DNA of 64,000 bases from a virus. Numbering within the stretch: position 1 is the first letter of the stretch; each line of letters starts with the position of its first letter. Below the pieces are notes generated by a model. It worked only from the letters and a program-made list of their open reading frames with translations, was not told where the DNA came from and made no database searches. Made by a program: the position numbers and the translations under genes. The DNA is taken from positions 62,001 through 126,000 of IMG/VR virus record IMGVR_UViG_3300036406_001035; one strand, written 5' to 3'. Positions 54,841-63,339 of the stretch are shown one piece after another.

Positions 54841-55123
54841 ATTAGAGATTTTAGAAAAGATATTAGAAGATCTTAATCCTAGTGCTATAACAAATAGATT
54901 AGCACTTTTTAAGTTTGGATTAGTTGAAGAAGAAACATCAACAGGATATTATGATGAAAAGAGTCAAGGAGATTATGGTATACTTACATCTGTATATTAT
55001 AATAATGAAGAAAATTTATATCTTCAAGTTACTAAAGAAACCGATTCTTATGGAGAAAATGAACATATTAAAAGTATTAAATATGTAACACCAATATCTA
55101 AAACTGTAACTATTTATGAATAA
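54833..55123 (+). CDS. Short paralogue family 4, copy 1
   Basis: 96 residues, MNKLEILEKILEDLNPSAIT..., with strands YGILTSVYYNNEENLYLQVT and the end SKTVTIYE. The last residues recur in the next two genes. The end TATGAATAA overlaps the next start. Typical beta-sheet pattern of a protein resembling the gene at 55456. Function unknown. Confidence 0.65.
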   Translation: MNKLEILEKILEDLNPSAITNRLALFKFGLVEEETSTGYYDEKSQGDYGILTSVYYNNEENLYLQVTKETDSYGENEHIKSIKYVTPISKTVTIYE

Positions 55124-55463
55124 AGAAGAAGAAATTATACAATTGTTAAATGATAGCTTAAAACCTATAGCTTATCCTTTAACTCCTAAAGAGATTTTAA
55201 AAGAATTTAAATCTGCTATAAGTAAGAACGATCTATATTTTAATAATTTTATTTATGGAATGGATATATTTGAAAATTTTGAATTAATACAAAAATATAG
55301 AGCTTCAAATCTTACAAATAATCAAGATATAATTATATTAAGACATAAATTAAATAATAATTATATCAAAATATCTAAAAATTATGATGATTTAGAAGTA
55401 TTAAAAGAAAAAGATATAAAAATTGTAAATCCTAAAACAATAGAAAAAACAGTATATGAATAA
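55116..55463 (+). CDS. Short paralogue family 4, copy 2
   Basis: 115 residues, MNKEEEIIQLLNDSLKPIAY..., helical first half, ending PKTIEKTVYE. Joined to both neighbours by the same ATGAATAA overlap. More diverged than the other two copies. Function unknown. Confidence 0.6.
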   Translation: MNKEEEIIQLLNDSLKPIAYPLTPKEILKEFKSAISKNDLYFNNFIYGMDIFENFELIQKYRASNLTNNQDIIILRHKLNNNYIKISKNYDDLEVLKEKDIKIVNPKTIEKTVYE

Positions 55464-55818
55464 AGATTTAAATGAATTAAAAGATTTAATTCAAGACATC
55501 CAAGATATTAAGACTGTTCAAATTACACGAGAACAATTGATAGCTAAATTAAGAGAACTTAAGATAACACCAGGAAATTTTGCTTATGAAAATTATGATC
55601 AGAATAAGTTAGGATTTGGTCCTATAAGAGAAATTGAACAAATTGGTGGAGAAGAAGGCGGTTCTAATTGGTTTTCTATTAAACATATGGAGAAAACTAA
55701 TCAGTATTTTAAAATAAGTGGATATTATCAAAGTTATAGTGGAACTGATTTTGATCCTTATGAAGATTGTTTAAGAGAAGTATCTCCTAAACAAAAAACT
55801 ATTACAGTTTACGAATAA
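55456..55818 (+). CDS. Short paralogue family 4, copy 3
   Basis: 120 residues. FGPIREIEQIGGEEGGSNWF, YFKISGYYQSYSGTDFDPYE and the end KQKTITVYE match copy 1. The final YE uses different codons and no start overlaps it, so the shared end is inherited at protein level. The family resembles a beta-barrel fold conserved in Bacteroides phages. Function unknown. Confidence 0.65.
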   Translation: MNKDLNELKDLIQDIQDIKTVQITREQLIAKLRELKITPGNFAYENYDQNKLGFGPIREIEQIGGEEGGSNWFSIKHMEKTNQYFKISGYYQSYSGTDFDPYEDCLREVSPKQKTITVYE

Positions 55819-55823
55819 TTTTG

Positions 55824-55831
55824 TATATTTG
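55824..55831 (+). promoter_or_regulatory. Putative Bacteroidota promoter box before the SF2 helicase
   Basis: TATATTTG, a match to TAnnTTTG, within TTGTATATTTG. It ends only five bases before the helicase ATG at 55836, so the mRNA would be leaderless or nearly so if this is the -7 element. Confidence 0.5.
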
Positions 55832-55835
55832 CTTT

Positions 55836-56921
55836 ATGACAAAACGTGAAGTAATACAAAATAATATAGTAAAAGCTATTCAAGAGGATAGTAATAAAGT
55901 TTTAGGTATTCATGTCTCAATGAGACTTGGTAAAACAAAAGCATTAATAAATTATTTTAAAACGTTAAAAAATAAACCTAAAATATTGATTTCTTATCCT
56001 GATAATAAAATTAAAGAAAGTTGGGAATTTGAAATGGATAAATGGGATTATAAAAATGAAAATATTACATTTTGTAATTTTTCTAGTTTAAAAAAATATG
56101 TTAATGAGAGTTATGATATATTGGTAATTGATGAATGTCAATTTTTGAGTGATTTTGAATTAGAACAAGTTGTTTTATTAAAAGATAAATGTTCTAAAAT
56201 ATTAATGCCATCAGGTACAATATCACAAAAAACATATGAAAGATTATCAATATATCTAGGTATGGTTATAACATATGAGTATAGTGTAGAATCAGCAATT
56301 AATGATGAAATTATAGCTGATTATCAAATAACTGTACATTATGTTAAATTAGATACGAAATTTAAAACTAAAGCTAAAAATGGTGTCATGAGAAGTGAGA
56401 AAAATCATTATGATGCTTATTCAGCAGTAATAGAAAATTTAAAAAGACAAAAAAAAGACTTTATGTTTTTATCTTTACAAAGAAATAGAATATCTCAAAA
56501 TTCAATTTCTAAAATTAATTATGTTAAAGATTTATTAAAACAGATGAAAGATAAAAGAGTCTTGGTTTTTAATGGATTAGCTAAAGTTGCTGATAGTTTA
56601 GGGATTGATTCGTATCACAGTAAAGTGAGTGACTCTGGATTTAAGAAATTTCAACATAAAGTTATTAATCATTTAGCTTTAGTAAATATGGCTAAATCTG
56701 GAGTTACATTTAATTATTTAGATTCTATTATATTAAATGGATTTACGCATAATGAAAGTGAGTTATCACAAGTTATTGCAAGAGCACAAATCATGGATTT
56801 TAAAAATAAAGTAGCTGATATACATATTATATGTTTAACAGAACCTGCTGAAGTTAAGAAATTGCAAAATGCTCTTAAAATGATGAATTTGAGTAAAGTA
56901 AATTATATTGAATCTAAATAA
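55836..56921 (+). CDS. SF2-type DNA helicase
   Basis: 361 residues from the ATG at 55836 (MTKREVIQNNIVKAIQED); the frame opens upstream only with TTG. Motif I is SMRLGKTKA (28-36), motif Ia ILISYPDNK, motif II VIDECQFL (~96-103, a DEXQ box), motif III PSGTIS (~122-127), and motif VI SQVIARAQ (~308-315, with the R finger). The order matches phage SF2 helicases of the SNF2/UvsW type. It probably remodels replication forks or branched DNA. It begins the replisome cluster. Confidence 0.85.
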   Translation: MTKREVIQNNIVKAIQEDSNKVLGIHVSMRLGKTKALINYFKTLKNKPKILISYPDNKIKESWEFEMDKWDYKNENITFCNFSSLKKYVNESYDILVIDECQFLSDFELEQVVLLKDKCSKILMPSGTISQKTYERLSIYLGMVITYEYSVESAINDEIIADYQITVHYVKLDTKFKTKAKNGVMRSEKNHYDAYSAVIENLKRQKKDFMFLSLQRNRISQNSISKINYVKDLLKQMKDKRVLVFNGLAKVADSLGIDSYHSKVSDSGFKKFQHKVINHLALVNMAKSGVTFNYLDSIILNGFTHNESELSQVIARAQIMDFKNKVADIHIICLTEPAEVKKLQNALKMMNLSKVNYIESK

Positions 56922-56926
56922 TGTTG

Positions 56927-56934
56927 TATATTTG
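56927..56934 (+). promoter_or_regulatory. Putative Bacteroidota promoter box before the SSB gene
   Basis: TATATTTG in TTGTATATTTG, identical to the box at 55824, placed 20 bases before the SSB-like ATG. It would give a ~14-base A-rich leader, suited to a highly expressed protein. Confidence 0.55.
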
Positions 56935-56954
56935 TAATCTAAAAATAAATAATA

Positions 56955-57713
56955 ATGTCAAGAACAACAAGAATTGAAATTGCAGAAAATCCTGCAAAGA
57001 AACTTTTAAAATGGAAATCATCTGAAGGTTCATTCCAATATTGGGATAAAACTTTAGAACAGAATGTAACAGTAGATTTACCTTTTAAATTTGCTATTTT
57101 GGAAGAAAAGTATGTATCATTTAATGGATTTGATGAAGAATCAAATACAGCTATTTGGTCAAATGAAGTGAAAGATGCTAATGAAATGGTAATTGTTAAA
57201 TCAGGAGAATCAATATTAGGTGAATTTAAAAAATCAGAATGGAAAAATGTAAAAGATAGTCCTGCATTTAAATCAGCTAATTATACTCAAATATTATATG
57301 CTGCTGCAAATTTTGGTTCTGGATGGGAAATATGTAGAATTATGTTAAATAAATCTGCATTAACTGGTGGGATTTTAAAAGATAAAAAAACAGGTGTGAC
57401 GTTTCCTGGTCAAGAAACAGATGGATGGATTAATTTTATGAATAATTTGTCTAAAGCAAAAGGTAGACAAGCTATTTATGATAATTTTATAATTGTTAAT
57501 GGATCTAAATCTAAGAAAAATGGAGCAGTTAATTTTACTGTACCTGAATTTGATTATGAAGCTATGGACCAAGAACAAAATGAAGAATTTAATGCTTTAG
57601 CTATTAAAGTTGATGACTATTTCTTAAATAGAGTAATTAGTAAAGAAATTACCTCTAATCCTGAAAAAGTAGAAACAAAAGAAGCTTCTTACAATGAAGA
57701 ATTGCCGTTTTAA
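56955..57713 (+). CDS. Single-stranded DNA-binding protein (SSB-like)
   Basis: 252 residues. The N-terminal two thirds have an OB-like strand pattern (FAILEEKYVSFNGFDEESNTAI) with GSGWEICRIMLNKSALTGG in the core. The C-terminus is acidic and ends YNEELPF, the aromatic-tipped tail by which SSB proteins recruit replication partners. It lies between helicase and primase, has its own promoter box and its own terminator, as expected for an abundant protein. It resembles the large SSB analogues of crAss-like phages more than bacterial SSB. Confidence 0.8.
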   Translation: MSRTTRIEIAENPAKKLLKWKSSEGSFQYWDKTLEQNVTVDLPFKFAILEEKYVSFNGFDEESNTAIWSNEVKDANEMVIVKSGESILGEFKKSEWKNVKDSPAFKSANYTQILYAAANFGSGWEICRIMLNKSALTGGILKDKKTGVTFPGQETDGWINFMNNLSKAKGRQAIYDNFIIVNGSKSKKNGAVNFTVPEFDYEAMDQEQNEEFNALAIKVDDYFLNRVISKEITSNPEKVETKEASYNEELPF

Positions 57714-57737
57714 TTTGTTTTGATTTGTATTTGTTTT

Positions 57738-57766
57738 AAGACCTGATAAATTCAGGTCTTTTTTTT
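57738..57766 (+). terminator. Terminator after the SSB gene
   Basis: Nine-pair stem AAGACCTGA / TCAGGTCTT with loop TAAAT and a following T8 run, 24 bases after the SSB stop. Confidence 0.9.
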
Positions 57767-57784
57767 ATATTTATATAAAATAAT

Positions 57785-58762
57785 ATGAGTAGATTAAACC
57801 GAGAATTAGATTGGAAAGATATAGAAAATAAATTTGATATTATTGAATATATATCTAGATATACATCTTTAAAAAAGCAAGGTCATTATTATATAGGATC
57901 ATGTCCATTTCATAATGAAAGTAATCCTTCATTTTCTGTTAAAAACAATACATTTCAATGTTATGCTTGTCAAATAAAAGGATCAGGAGTTATAGACTTT
58001 GTAATGAAAAAGGAGAATATTAATTTTATAGAAGCTTTAAATGTTTTAAAAAAAGATAAAGGTTTAGAATCTCAAAAAATTAATATTAAAAAACCTAAAA
58101 TTATAAAGCCTTTAGAAATAGATTTTGTAGATGGACCTTTTACAGATAAACATATAGAATATTATGCTAAATTAGAAATGGATAAGTCTTTCTTAGAAAA
58201 GAAAAATGTATTTGCTGTTAAATCATGGGCAATGGGTTATGGTCATAATAAAAAAATAATACAATTTACTCAAGATGAATATGTATTTGCTTATTATGCT
58301 GCTGATATTGATAAATGTAAAATATTAAGATTAGGGCCTGAAATAGATAGCAAAGATAAATGGAGAAATAACGCTCCTAATTCTTATTTATGGTATTATA
58401 ATGATTATGTTAACTTATATCCTAAAGATGTAGGATTTGTAGTAAAAAGTGTTAAAGATGCTCTTATTGTTCAAAAAACAGGTAGACCTGCTATAGCTAC
58501 AAATAATGAATCAGATGTTATTTTATTACATAATAATGTTCAAAATATAGAGAAAATATTTAAAAAACCTATAATGTGTTATGGAACAGATCCTGATGGA
58601 AAAAGAAAAAGTATAAACATAACAAATCAAACTAATTGGGGTTGGTTTAATATTCCTAATGATTTATATGATCTTTATAATATTGAAGATTTTGCTGATT
58701 ATTTAAATAACGGATTTAATTATAAACAATTAGAAAGCATGTTTAAAAGAAAGAAATTATGA
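57785..58762 (+). CDS. DnaG-type primase
   Basis: 325 residues. The CHC2 zinc finger is C40-x-x-H43...C59-x-x-C62 within SCPFHNESNPSF and FQCYACQIKGSG; the following VIDFVMKKENINFIEAL helix is typical. The TOPRIM region follows, with VGFVVKSVKDALIVQKTG (~217-234) standing for the VxEG.D motif, though its acidic residue is changed to K-S-V-K-D, and YGTDPDGKRK (~267-276) for the D-x-D motif. It should make RNA primers for PolB. It lacks a fused helicase, which is a separate gene 2.3 kb downstream. The altered first TOPRIM motif is notable. Confidence 0.85.
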   Translation: MSRLNRELDWKDIENKFDIIEYISRYTSLKKQGHYYIGSCPFHNESNPSFSVKNNTFQCYACQIKGSGVIDFVMKKENINFIEALNVLKKDKGLESQKINIKKPKIIKPLEIDFVDGPFTDKHIEYYAKLEMDKSFLEKKNVFAVKSWAMGYGHNKKIIQFTQDEYVFAYYAADIDKCKILRLGPEIDSKDKWRNNAPNSYLWYYNDYVNLYPKDVGFVVKSVKDALIVQKTGRPAIATNNESDVILLHNNVQNIEKIFKKPIMCYGTDPDGKRKSINITNQTNWGWFNIPNDLYDLYNIEDFADYLNNGFNYKQLESMFKRKKL

Positions 58763-59010
58763 AATTAAAAATAGGAGATAGAGTTACATTAAAACCTAAT
58801 TGTCAGTATTATGAACAATCATATGATGTTAAAAATGATTGTTACTCAATAGGAACTATAGTAGAAGAGCCATATAAGGAAACTCAAGATTGGGTTGGAA
58901 TTGAATGGGATACTGGATATATGAATTATTATCAAATAGAAAATGTAATAAAAGACCCAGAGTTAATTGATAATATGTTAAAAATAATAGAAAATTATGA
59001 ATCCAGATAA
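58759..59010 (+). CDS. SH3-like protein with recurrent C-terminal helix
   Basis: 83 residues, MKLKIGDRVTLKPNCQYYEQ..., with the G-D-R-V-x-L start and W-x-G-I-E-W-D-x-G-Y strand of a KOW/SH3-like barrel, then PELIDNMLKIIENYESR, the recurrent helix. This joins the two recurrent modules in a single short gene. ATGA overlaps. Confidence 0.65.
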   Translation: MKLKIGDRVTLKPNCQYYEQSYDVKNDCYSIGTIVEEPYKETQDWVGIEWDTGYMNYYQIENVIKDPELIDNMLKIIENYESR

Positions 59011-59197
59011 AATAAGAGATGTAATTATAGGAAATGTTAATGACTTAGTTGCAGAAATAGAAACTAAGAATGACATAATTGATGAGTTAACTCAAGCAAT
59101 TAGAGAGTTAGAAAACAAAATAGAAGAAAAAGATGATGAAATACAGAAATTAAAAGTAGAAATACAAGTATTTACATTTTTAGAAAACGTAAAATAA
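58997..59197 (+). CDS. Small coiled-coil protein
   Basis: 66 residues, MNPDKIRDVIIGNVNDLVAE..., almost entirely a charged coiled coil with heptads (ELENKIEEKDDEIQKLKVE). Between primase and helicase genes. It may form part of the replisome or a regulator; unknown. Confidence 0.6.
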   Translation: MNPDKIRDVIIGNVNDLVAEIETKNDIIDELTQAIRELENKIEEKDDEIQKLKVEIQVFTFLENVK

Positions 59198-59202
59198 TTA
59201 AT

Positions 59203-59610
59203 ATGTTAATAACAGAAATAAAAGATAAACATTTTAAAGATAATTATAATAATGCTATTAAATTTAGCAATATGTCAGAATTAGATAAGTTTATTGCATA
59301 TATAGAAGAAGATAGAAATAGATATGATAAATTATTTGGAACTCCTTATTCAGAAACACAGATAAAGTATTGGAGAGAGGTTTTAGAAAATAATTTAAAA
59401 AAGAAAAGATTTAGATTTGTATCAATTAGAGATCGTGGAGCTTGTTATAATGGACAAAATACAAACTATTTACAATCTGAAAAAATAAGATATTCTAATA
59501 TATCTGCTATAGATCAGATGTTAGATATGATTACTATGTATGAAAAAAAAGAAGAAATGTCTGATACAGAAAAAGAAATAAGATCTATTTTAGATGAATT
59601 GGCGTTATAA
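59203..59610 (+). CDS. Short protein with recurrent C-terminal helix
   Basis: 135 residues. Helical start, a middle FRFVSIRDRGACYNGQNTNY, the recurrent helix SAIDQMLDMITMYEKKEE, and an added acidic helix SDTEKEIRSILDELAL. Overlaps the next gene by 17 bases. Function unknown. Confidence 0.6.
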   Translation: MLITEIKDKHFKDNYNNAIKFSNMSELDKFIAYIEEDRNRYDKLFGTPYSETQIKYWREVLENNLKKKRFRFVSIRDRGACYNGQNTNYLQSEKIRYSNISAIDQMLDMITMYEKKEEMSDTEKEIRSILDELAL

Positions 59611-60016
59611 AAATAAAGAAGTTAAGAATATTCCAAAAGATTACGATCATTTTATTTATATTATTACTAATATAGATACAGGACAATGGTATGTTGGTAA
59701 AAAGATATTTTTCAATAAAAAACGAGTTAAATTAAGTAAAAAAAGAAGACTTGAATTAAATACTAGAAAAATATATGAACATATTGTTAAAGAAAGTGAT
59801 TGGAAAGATTATTATGGAAGTTCAATAGAATTAAAAAATGATATTTTAAAGCGGGGAAAAGATAAGTTTAAAAGAGAGATTCTTAAGTATGTTAAAGGTA
59901 AAAAACAAGCTACTGCTTGGGAACTTTATTATATATTTAAAAGTGGATTTCCTGATAAATTATCATATAATGGGAATATATTAGGTAGGATATTTAAAAA
60001 AGATTTTATAGAATGA
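59594..60016 (+). CDS. GIY-YIG/Seg-like homing endonuclease
   Basis: 140 residues. The N-terminus has FIYIITNIDTGQWYVGKK (17-34), the Y-I-x-x-N...G-x-x-Y-x-G-x-x pattern of GIY-YIG nucleases; the next ~60 residues include DYYGSSIELKNDILKRGKDK (~77-96), a block typical of phage Seg-like free-standing endonucleases, and the acid-containing helix ATAWELYYIFKSG (~117-129). It would cut a target in related phages and spread by repair. It sits between primase and helicase genes, a common place for free-standing mobile nucleases. Not intron-encoded here. Confidence 0.75.
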   Translation: MNWRYKNKEVKNIPKDYDHFIYIITNIDTGQWYVGKKIFFNKKRVKLSKKRRLELNTRKIYEHIVKESDWKDYYGSSIELKNDILKRGKDKFKREILKYVKGKKQATAWELYYIFKSGFPDKLSYNGNILGRIFKKDFIE

Positions 60017-61059
60017 CATTAGATGAATTACATAAATTAATGAGTTACAATGTAACATCTTTATTTACTATGATATTAAAACATAGATTGTTATATTATG
60101 ATTTTGAGAAATATTATAAGAATTCTTATAGTCAATGTACAGCTTATGTAGAAAAATCTGGTAATTTAACTGATGATTATGTATTTCATGTATTTAAATA
60201 CTCTCCAGAATGTGAAAAATTAATAGAAAAACATTTTGAGAGTTTGGATGAACATGAAGATACTATACATGTTGGTTATTATATAGTAGTAGTAATGAAT
60301 AAATGGAGTTATATGAGTGGAGATGAATGGCAATCATTACAACAAAGTAATTATTATGATTTTAAAGATTCTTTATTTAATGAATCTAGATGGAATCAAG
60401 GTGCTAATATCCATAATTCTATCATTACTAAATCTGATAAATTAGCTAATTTATTAGAACTTTATATAGGAGAAGATGTTAGAAAAAGAAATATATATTG
60501 GAAAGCGTATTTAAAAGAAGAAGAAGTCTTAGATTTGGATAAAATATCAAACATGAAAATACTTGGATACAATGAAGAATGGATTTTAGAACAATTAAAT
60601 AAAGCTTCTAAATATGATAAAATTGTATATGAAAAAGTATTAAAGCATAGTTTTGAAATTACAGCTCCAGCAATAACAGGCTTACAAGCTTTACATTATA
60701 AAGAAGATTATGATTTTAAATCTTTACATCAAAGATTAGAATCATATTTAGAAGAAAAAACAGGTAAAAAACAATATAGAATTGATATTTTAGGAACTAA
60801 ATTTTCTATATTACCTAATGAAAAGGATTTTGCAGCTAAATTAAAAAAAGCATGTAAACAATATAATTTAACAGATATGAATAAAGTTGAAAAATGTCTA
60901 AAAAATCATTTAGATAAATTACAACCTCCATTATTACATTATTATATATTACATAAAGAAAGAGGAAGTCAATTAGCTACAGATTATCAATCTTTTGAAG
61001 AAGATAATATGAATGAGAGAATTAAAGAAGTTATAAAAAATAAAGATTTATTTGGATGA
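60013..61059 (+). CDS. Hypothetical replisome-neighbour protein
   Basis: 348 residues, MTLDELHKLMSYNVTSLFTM..., with a mixed N-terminal domain, a helical region (GEDVRKRNIYWKAYLKEEEV) and a C-terminal helical part ending KNKDLFG. It overlaps both the Seg-like gene and the DnaB-like helicase by four bases. That tight link with the helicase suggests a helicase loader or N-terminal partner, but no motif proves it. Confidence 0.65.
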   Translation: MTLDELHKLMSYNVTSLFTMILKHRLLYYDFEKYYKNSYSQCTAYVEKSGNLTDDYVFHVFKYSPECEKLIEKHFESLDEHEDTIHVGYYIVVVMNKWSYMSGDEWQSLQQSNYYDFKDSLFNESRWNQGANIHNSIITKSDKLANLLELYIGEDVRKRNIYWKAYLKEEEVLDLDKISNMKILGYNEEWILEQLNKASKYDKIVYEKVLKHSFEITAPAITGLQALHYKEDYDFKSLHQRLESYLEEKTGKKQYRIDILGTKFSILPNEKDFAAKLKKACKQYNLTDMNKVEKCLKNHLDKLQPPLLHYYILHKERGSQLATDYQSFEEDNMNERIKEVIKNKDLFG

Positions 61060-61958
61060 GTAAAATAGAAATATATCAACCTGGACATTGTTATGATAAA
61101 ATGATTCATCAATATCAAAAAGGAAAAGTCAAAGGTACTACAACCTATAATAAAAATATTGATGAAGCATGGACTTGGAGATTACAAGAGTTTAATATAT
61201 GGACTGGATATGCAAATGAAGGAAAAAGCTTAATGTTAAAACAATTATGTCTAATAAAAGCACTTGAGGAGGGTAAGAAATTTATTTTTTCTTCACCCGA
61301 AGATTACCCTCCTGAAGAATTTTTTGATGATATGATACATACCATTTCAGGCGGATCTACAGATAAGGATAGAAAAAACTATATATCTAAGGAACTTTAT
61401 GATAAATGTTTTGATTTAATTAAAGATAAATTTTACTTTTTATATATTAAACCTCCATTTAATACTATTGAAAATGTTATTTTACAAATGGAAGAATTAA
61501 TTAAAAAAGAAGAAATATATGCTTGTATAATAGATCCTATTTTAAAATTTACTCCTTCAGATAAAGCTCCTGATAGAGATGATCGTTATGCAGGATACAT
61601 TGGTACTCTTTTAGTAGACTTTGCTAGAAGACACAATGTATCTATGCATATGGTCATGCATCAAAATACTCCTAAAATTATAGAAAGTACAGGATGTTAT
61701 CCAAAACCTAATATGTATAATGTTAAAGGAGGTGGATCGTGGAATGATGGAGCAGATAATCTTGTTTTTGTACAAAGACCTCTATATGCTAAAGATAAAA
61801 TGGATGATACTGTATTATTTGGTTCTCAAAAGATTAAAAAACAAAAATTGGTAGGAATACCACAAGAAATGAAATTTAAATTTAATAGATTAACAAATAG
61901 ATATACTGATATGAATGATCAAGATATATTCTATTTTGATAAATTTTTAACAAAATGA
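61056..61958 (+). CDS. DnaB-like replicative helicase
   Basis: 300 residues. RecA-type core: Walker A TGYANEGKSLML (50-61), motif 1a FIFSSPEDYP (~74-83), Walker B YACIIDPILKF (~150-160), the H motif MHMVMHQNTPK (~190-200) and a C-terminal VKGGGSWNDGADNLVFVQRP (~217-236) standing for the Q-motif and beta-hairpin arginine region. It is shorter than bacterial DnaB (no N-terminal domain), as in T7-type or phage DnaB cores. It should unwind DNA at the fork with the primase and SSB encoded nearby. Confidence 0.85.
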   Translation: MSKIEIYQPGHCYDKMIHQYQKGKVKGTTTYNKNIDEAWTWRLQEFNIWTGYANEGKSLMLKQLCLIKALEEGKKFIFSSPEDYPPEEFFDDMIHTISGGSTDKDRKNYISKELYDKCFDLIKDKFYFLYIKPPFNTIENVILQMEELIKKEEIYACIIDPILKFTPSDKAPDRDDRYAGYIGTLLVDFARRHNVSMHMVMHQNTPKIIESTGCYPKPNMYNVKGGGSWNDGADNLVFVQRPLYAKDKMDDTVLFGSQKIKKQKLVGIPQEMKFKFNRLTNRYTDMNDQDIFYFDKFLTK

Positions 61959-62182
61959 AAGAATACTCAGTCCCAATCAGATGGGAATCTTACTGTAGAA
62001 TAACAGTTCAAGCTTCTAATATAAATGAAGCATGTACTTTAGCATTAAAAGAATTTTTATCTATATCTGATGATAATTATTTAGATGATAGTTTTTCTAT
62101 TGATGAATTTATAGTAGAAGAGAATCCTAATGAAGCAGAATTATATAATGAAGAAGAAATTTATAAAAAATTATGGGAATGA
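61955..62182 (+). CDS. Small hypothetical protein
   Basis: 75 residues, MKEYSVPIRWESYCRITVQA..., with the pattern V-P-I-R-W-E-S-Y-x-R-I-T-V-x-A-x-N-x-x-E-A seen in small phage proteins, then an acidic helix. ATGA overlap with the helicase. Function unknown. Confidence 0.65.
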   Translation: MKEYSVPIRWESYCRITVQASNINEACTLALKEFLSISDDNYLDDSFSIDEFIVEENPNEAELYNEEEIYKKLWE

Positions 62183-62210
62183 ATTTAAAAATATTAGAAG
62201 GTATAAAAAT

Positions 62211-62804
62211 ATGAAAATAAGATTATTTAATAAAGCAATAGGAGATTTTAATAATGTTTATTTTTCTTCTGATTTACATTTAAATCATGAAAATATTATT
62301 AAATTTGGTAGAGATTTCAAAAATGTATCTCATATGAATAGAACTATTATTGATAATATTAATAAAGTATGTCAACCTACAGATTTATTAATATTATTAG
62401 GAGATACATTAATGGGTAATAAAGATTATAATGATTTTTGTTCTAATATTAATTGTAATTTAATAATATTATATGGAAATCATTGTAATATTAATAAATT
62501 TAAAGAAGTTACAGCTTCAAATTTATTATATCACGGATATTATCTTGAAATACAAGTTGATAAACAAGATATAATTTGCTCTCATTATCCAATGATGCAT
62601 TGGAATTATCAAAAAGATGGTAGTTTTATGTTACATGGACATAATCATGGTTATGAATGTGCTGTATTGAAAGAAATCCATAAATATAAATCAATGGAAG
62701 TAGGAATAGATTGCTATTATGAAGAATATAAAGAATGGAAACCTTATTCTTATAAAGAAGTAAAAGAAAAATTAAAAAATAAAAAATTAATAAATAGACA
62801 TTAA
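62211..62804 (+). CDS. Calcineurin-like metallophosphoesterase
   Basis: 197 residues from the ATG at 62211 (MKIRLFNKAIGDFNNVYFSS). Motifs in order: SDLHLNHENI (20-29, D-x-H), ILLGDTLMG (~58-66, GD), LYGNHCN (~82-88, GNH), CSHYPMMHW (~117-125, H) and LHGHNHG (~135-141, GHxH). These residues hold two metal ions that hydrolyse phosphomonoesters or -diesters, perhaps nucleic-acid ends or cyclic nucleotides. The longer in-frame start would overlap the upstream gene by 53 bases. Confidence 0.87.
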   Translation: MKIRLFNKAIGDFNNVYFSSDLHLNHENIIKFGRDFKNVSHMNRTIIDNINKVCQPTDLLILLGDTLMGNKDYNDFCSNINCNLIILYGNHCNINKFKEVTASNLLYHGYYLEIQVDKQDIICSHYPMMHWNYQKDGSFMLHGHNHGYECAVLKEIHKYKSMEVGIDCYYEEYKEWKPYSYKEVKEKLKNKKLINRH

Positions 62805-62805
62805 T

Positions 62806-62883
62806 ATGGCTAGAATTATAAAAAACCCAGGTAGAGGTTATAGCGGTAGAGAAAAACAACCTATTTATGTATATGATTTCTAG
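62806..62883 (+). CDS. Possible 25-residue peptide
   Basis: MARIIKNPGRGYSGREKQPI... with basic character and ends VYDF. It follows the phosphoesterase by one base with no leader of its own, ends in TAG, and is too short to judge. Listed as possible. Confidence 0.35.
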   Translation: MARIIKNPGRGYSGREKQPIYVYDF

Positions 62884-62928
62884 TAGTAATTAACATAGAT
62901 AGATTTGATATAGATTAAATAAAATAAT

Positions 62929-63339
62929 ATGAAAAATACAACCGTAATAATAAAAGGAGAAGCTAAATGTGATTACCCTCATTTAGTAGAATTACATGGA
63001 ATATCATGTGAACAAGATTTCACAGAATATTTTGATGATGAATTTACATTTAAAGATAAAATAGACTCAGGTTATATGAGTTTTAGTTATGAAAATGGAA
63101 AATTATATACATTAACAGTCTATGATTGTAATTGTAAATTAACAGAAGAAGAATTGCTAACATTAGAAGAATATACACAAGGGCAATGGTCTGATGGTAT
63201 AGGAGAAGGTTTTGAACAACAACCTGCTACATATGTAGATGATTATTTAAACTCAGATGGAGAGATTACAACTGAAGTATATATTAGTCCTTGGTTTTTT
63301 GGTCAGAAAATAAGTACAAATCAAAAAGAATTAACATAA
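62929..63339 (+). CDS. Hypothetical phage protein
   Basis: 136 residues, MKNTTVIIKGEAKCDYPHLV..., acidic, beta-rich, with GQWSDGIGEGFEQQPATYVDD near the middle to end. The G-Q-W-S-D-G-I-G-E-G-F-E-Q block is common in phages of Bacteroidota and other hosts; its function is unknown to me. It overlaps the next start by one base. Confidence 0.7.
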   Translation: MKNTTVIIKGEAKCDYPHLVELHGISCEQDFTEYFDDEFTFKDKIDSGYMSFSYENGKLYTLTVYDCNCKLTEEELLTLEEYTQGQWSDGIGEGFEQQPATYVDDYLNSDGEITTEVYISPWFFGQKISTNQKELT

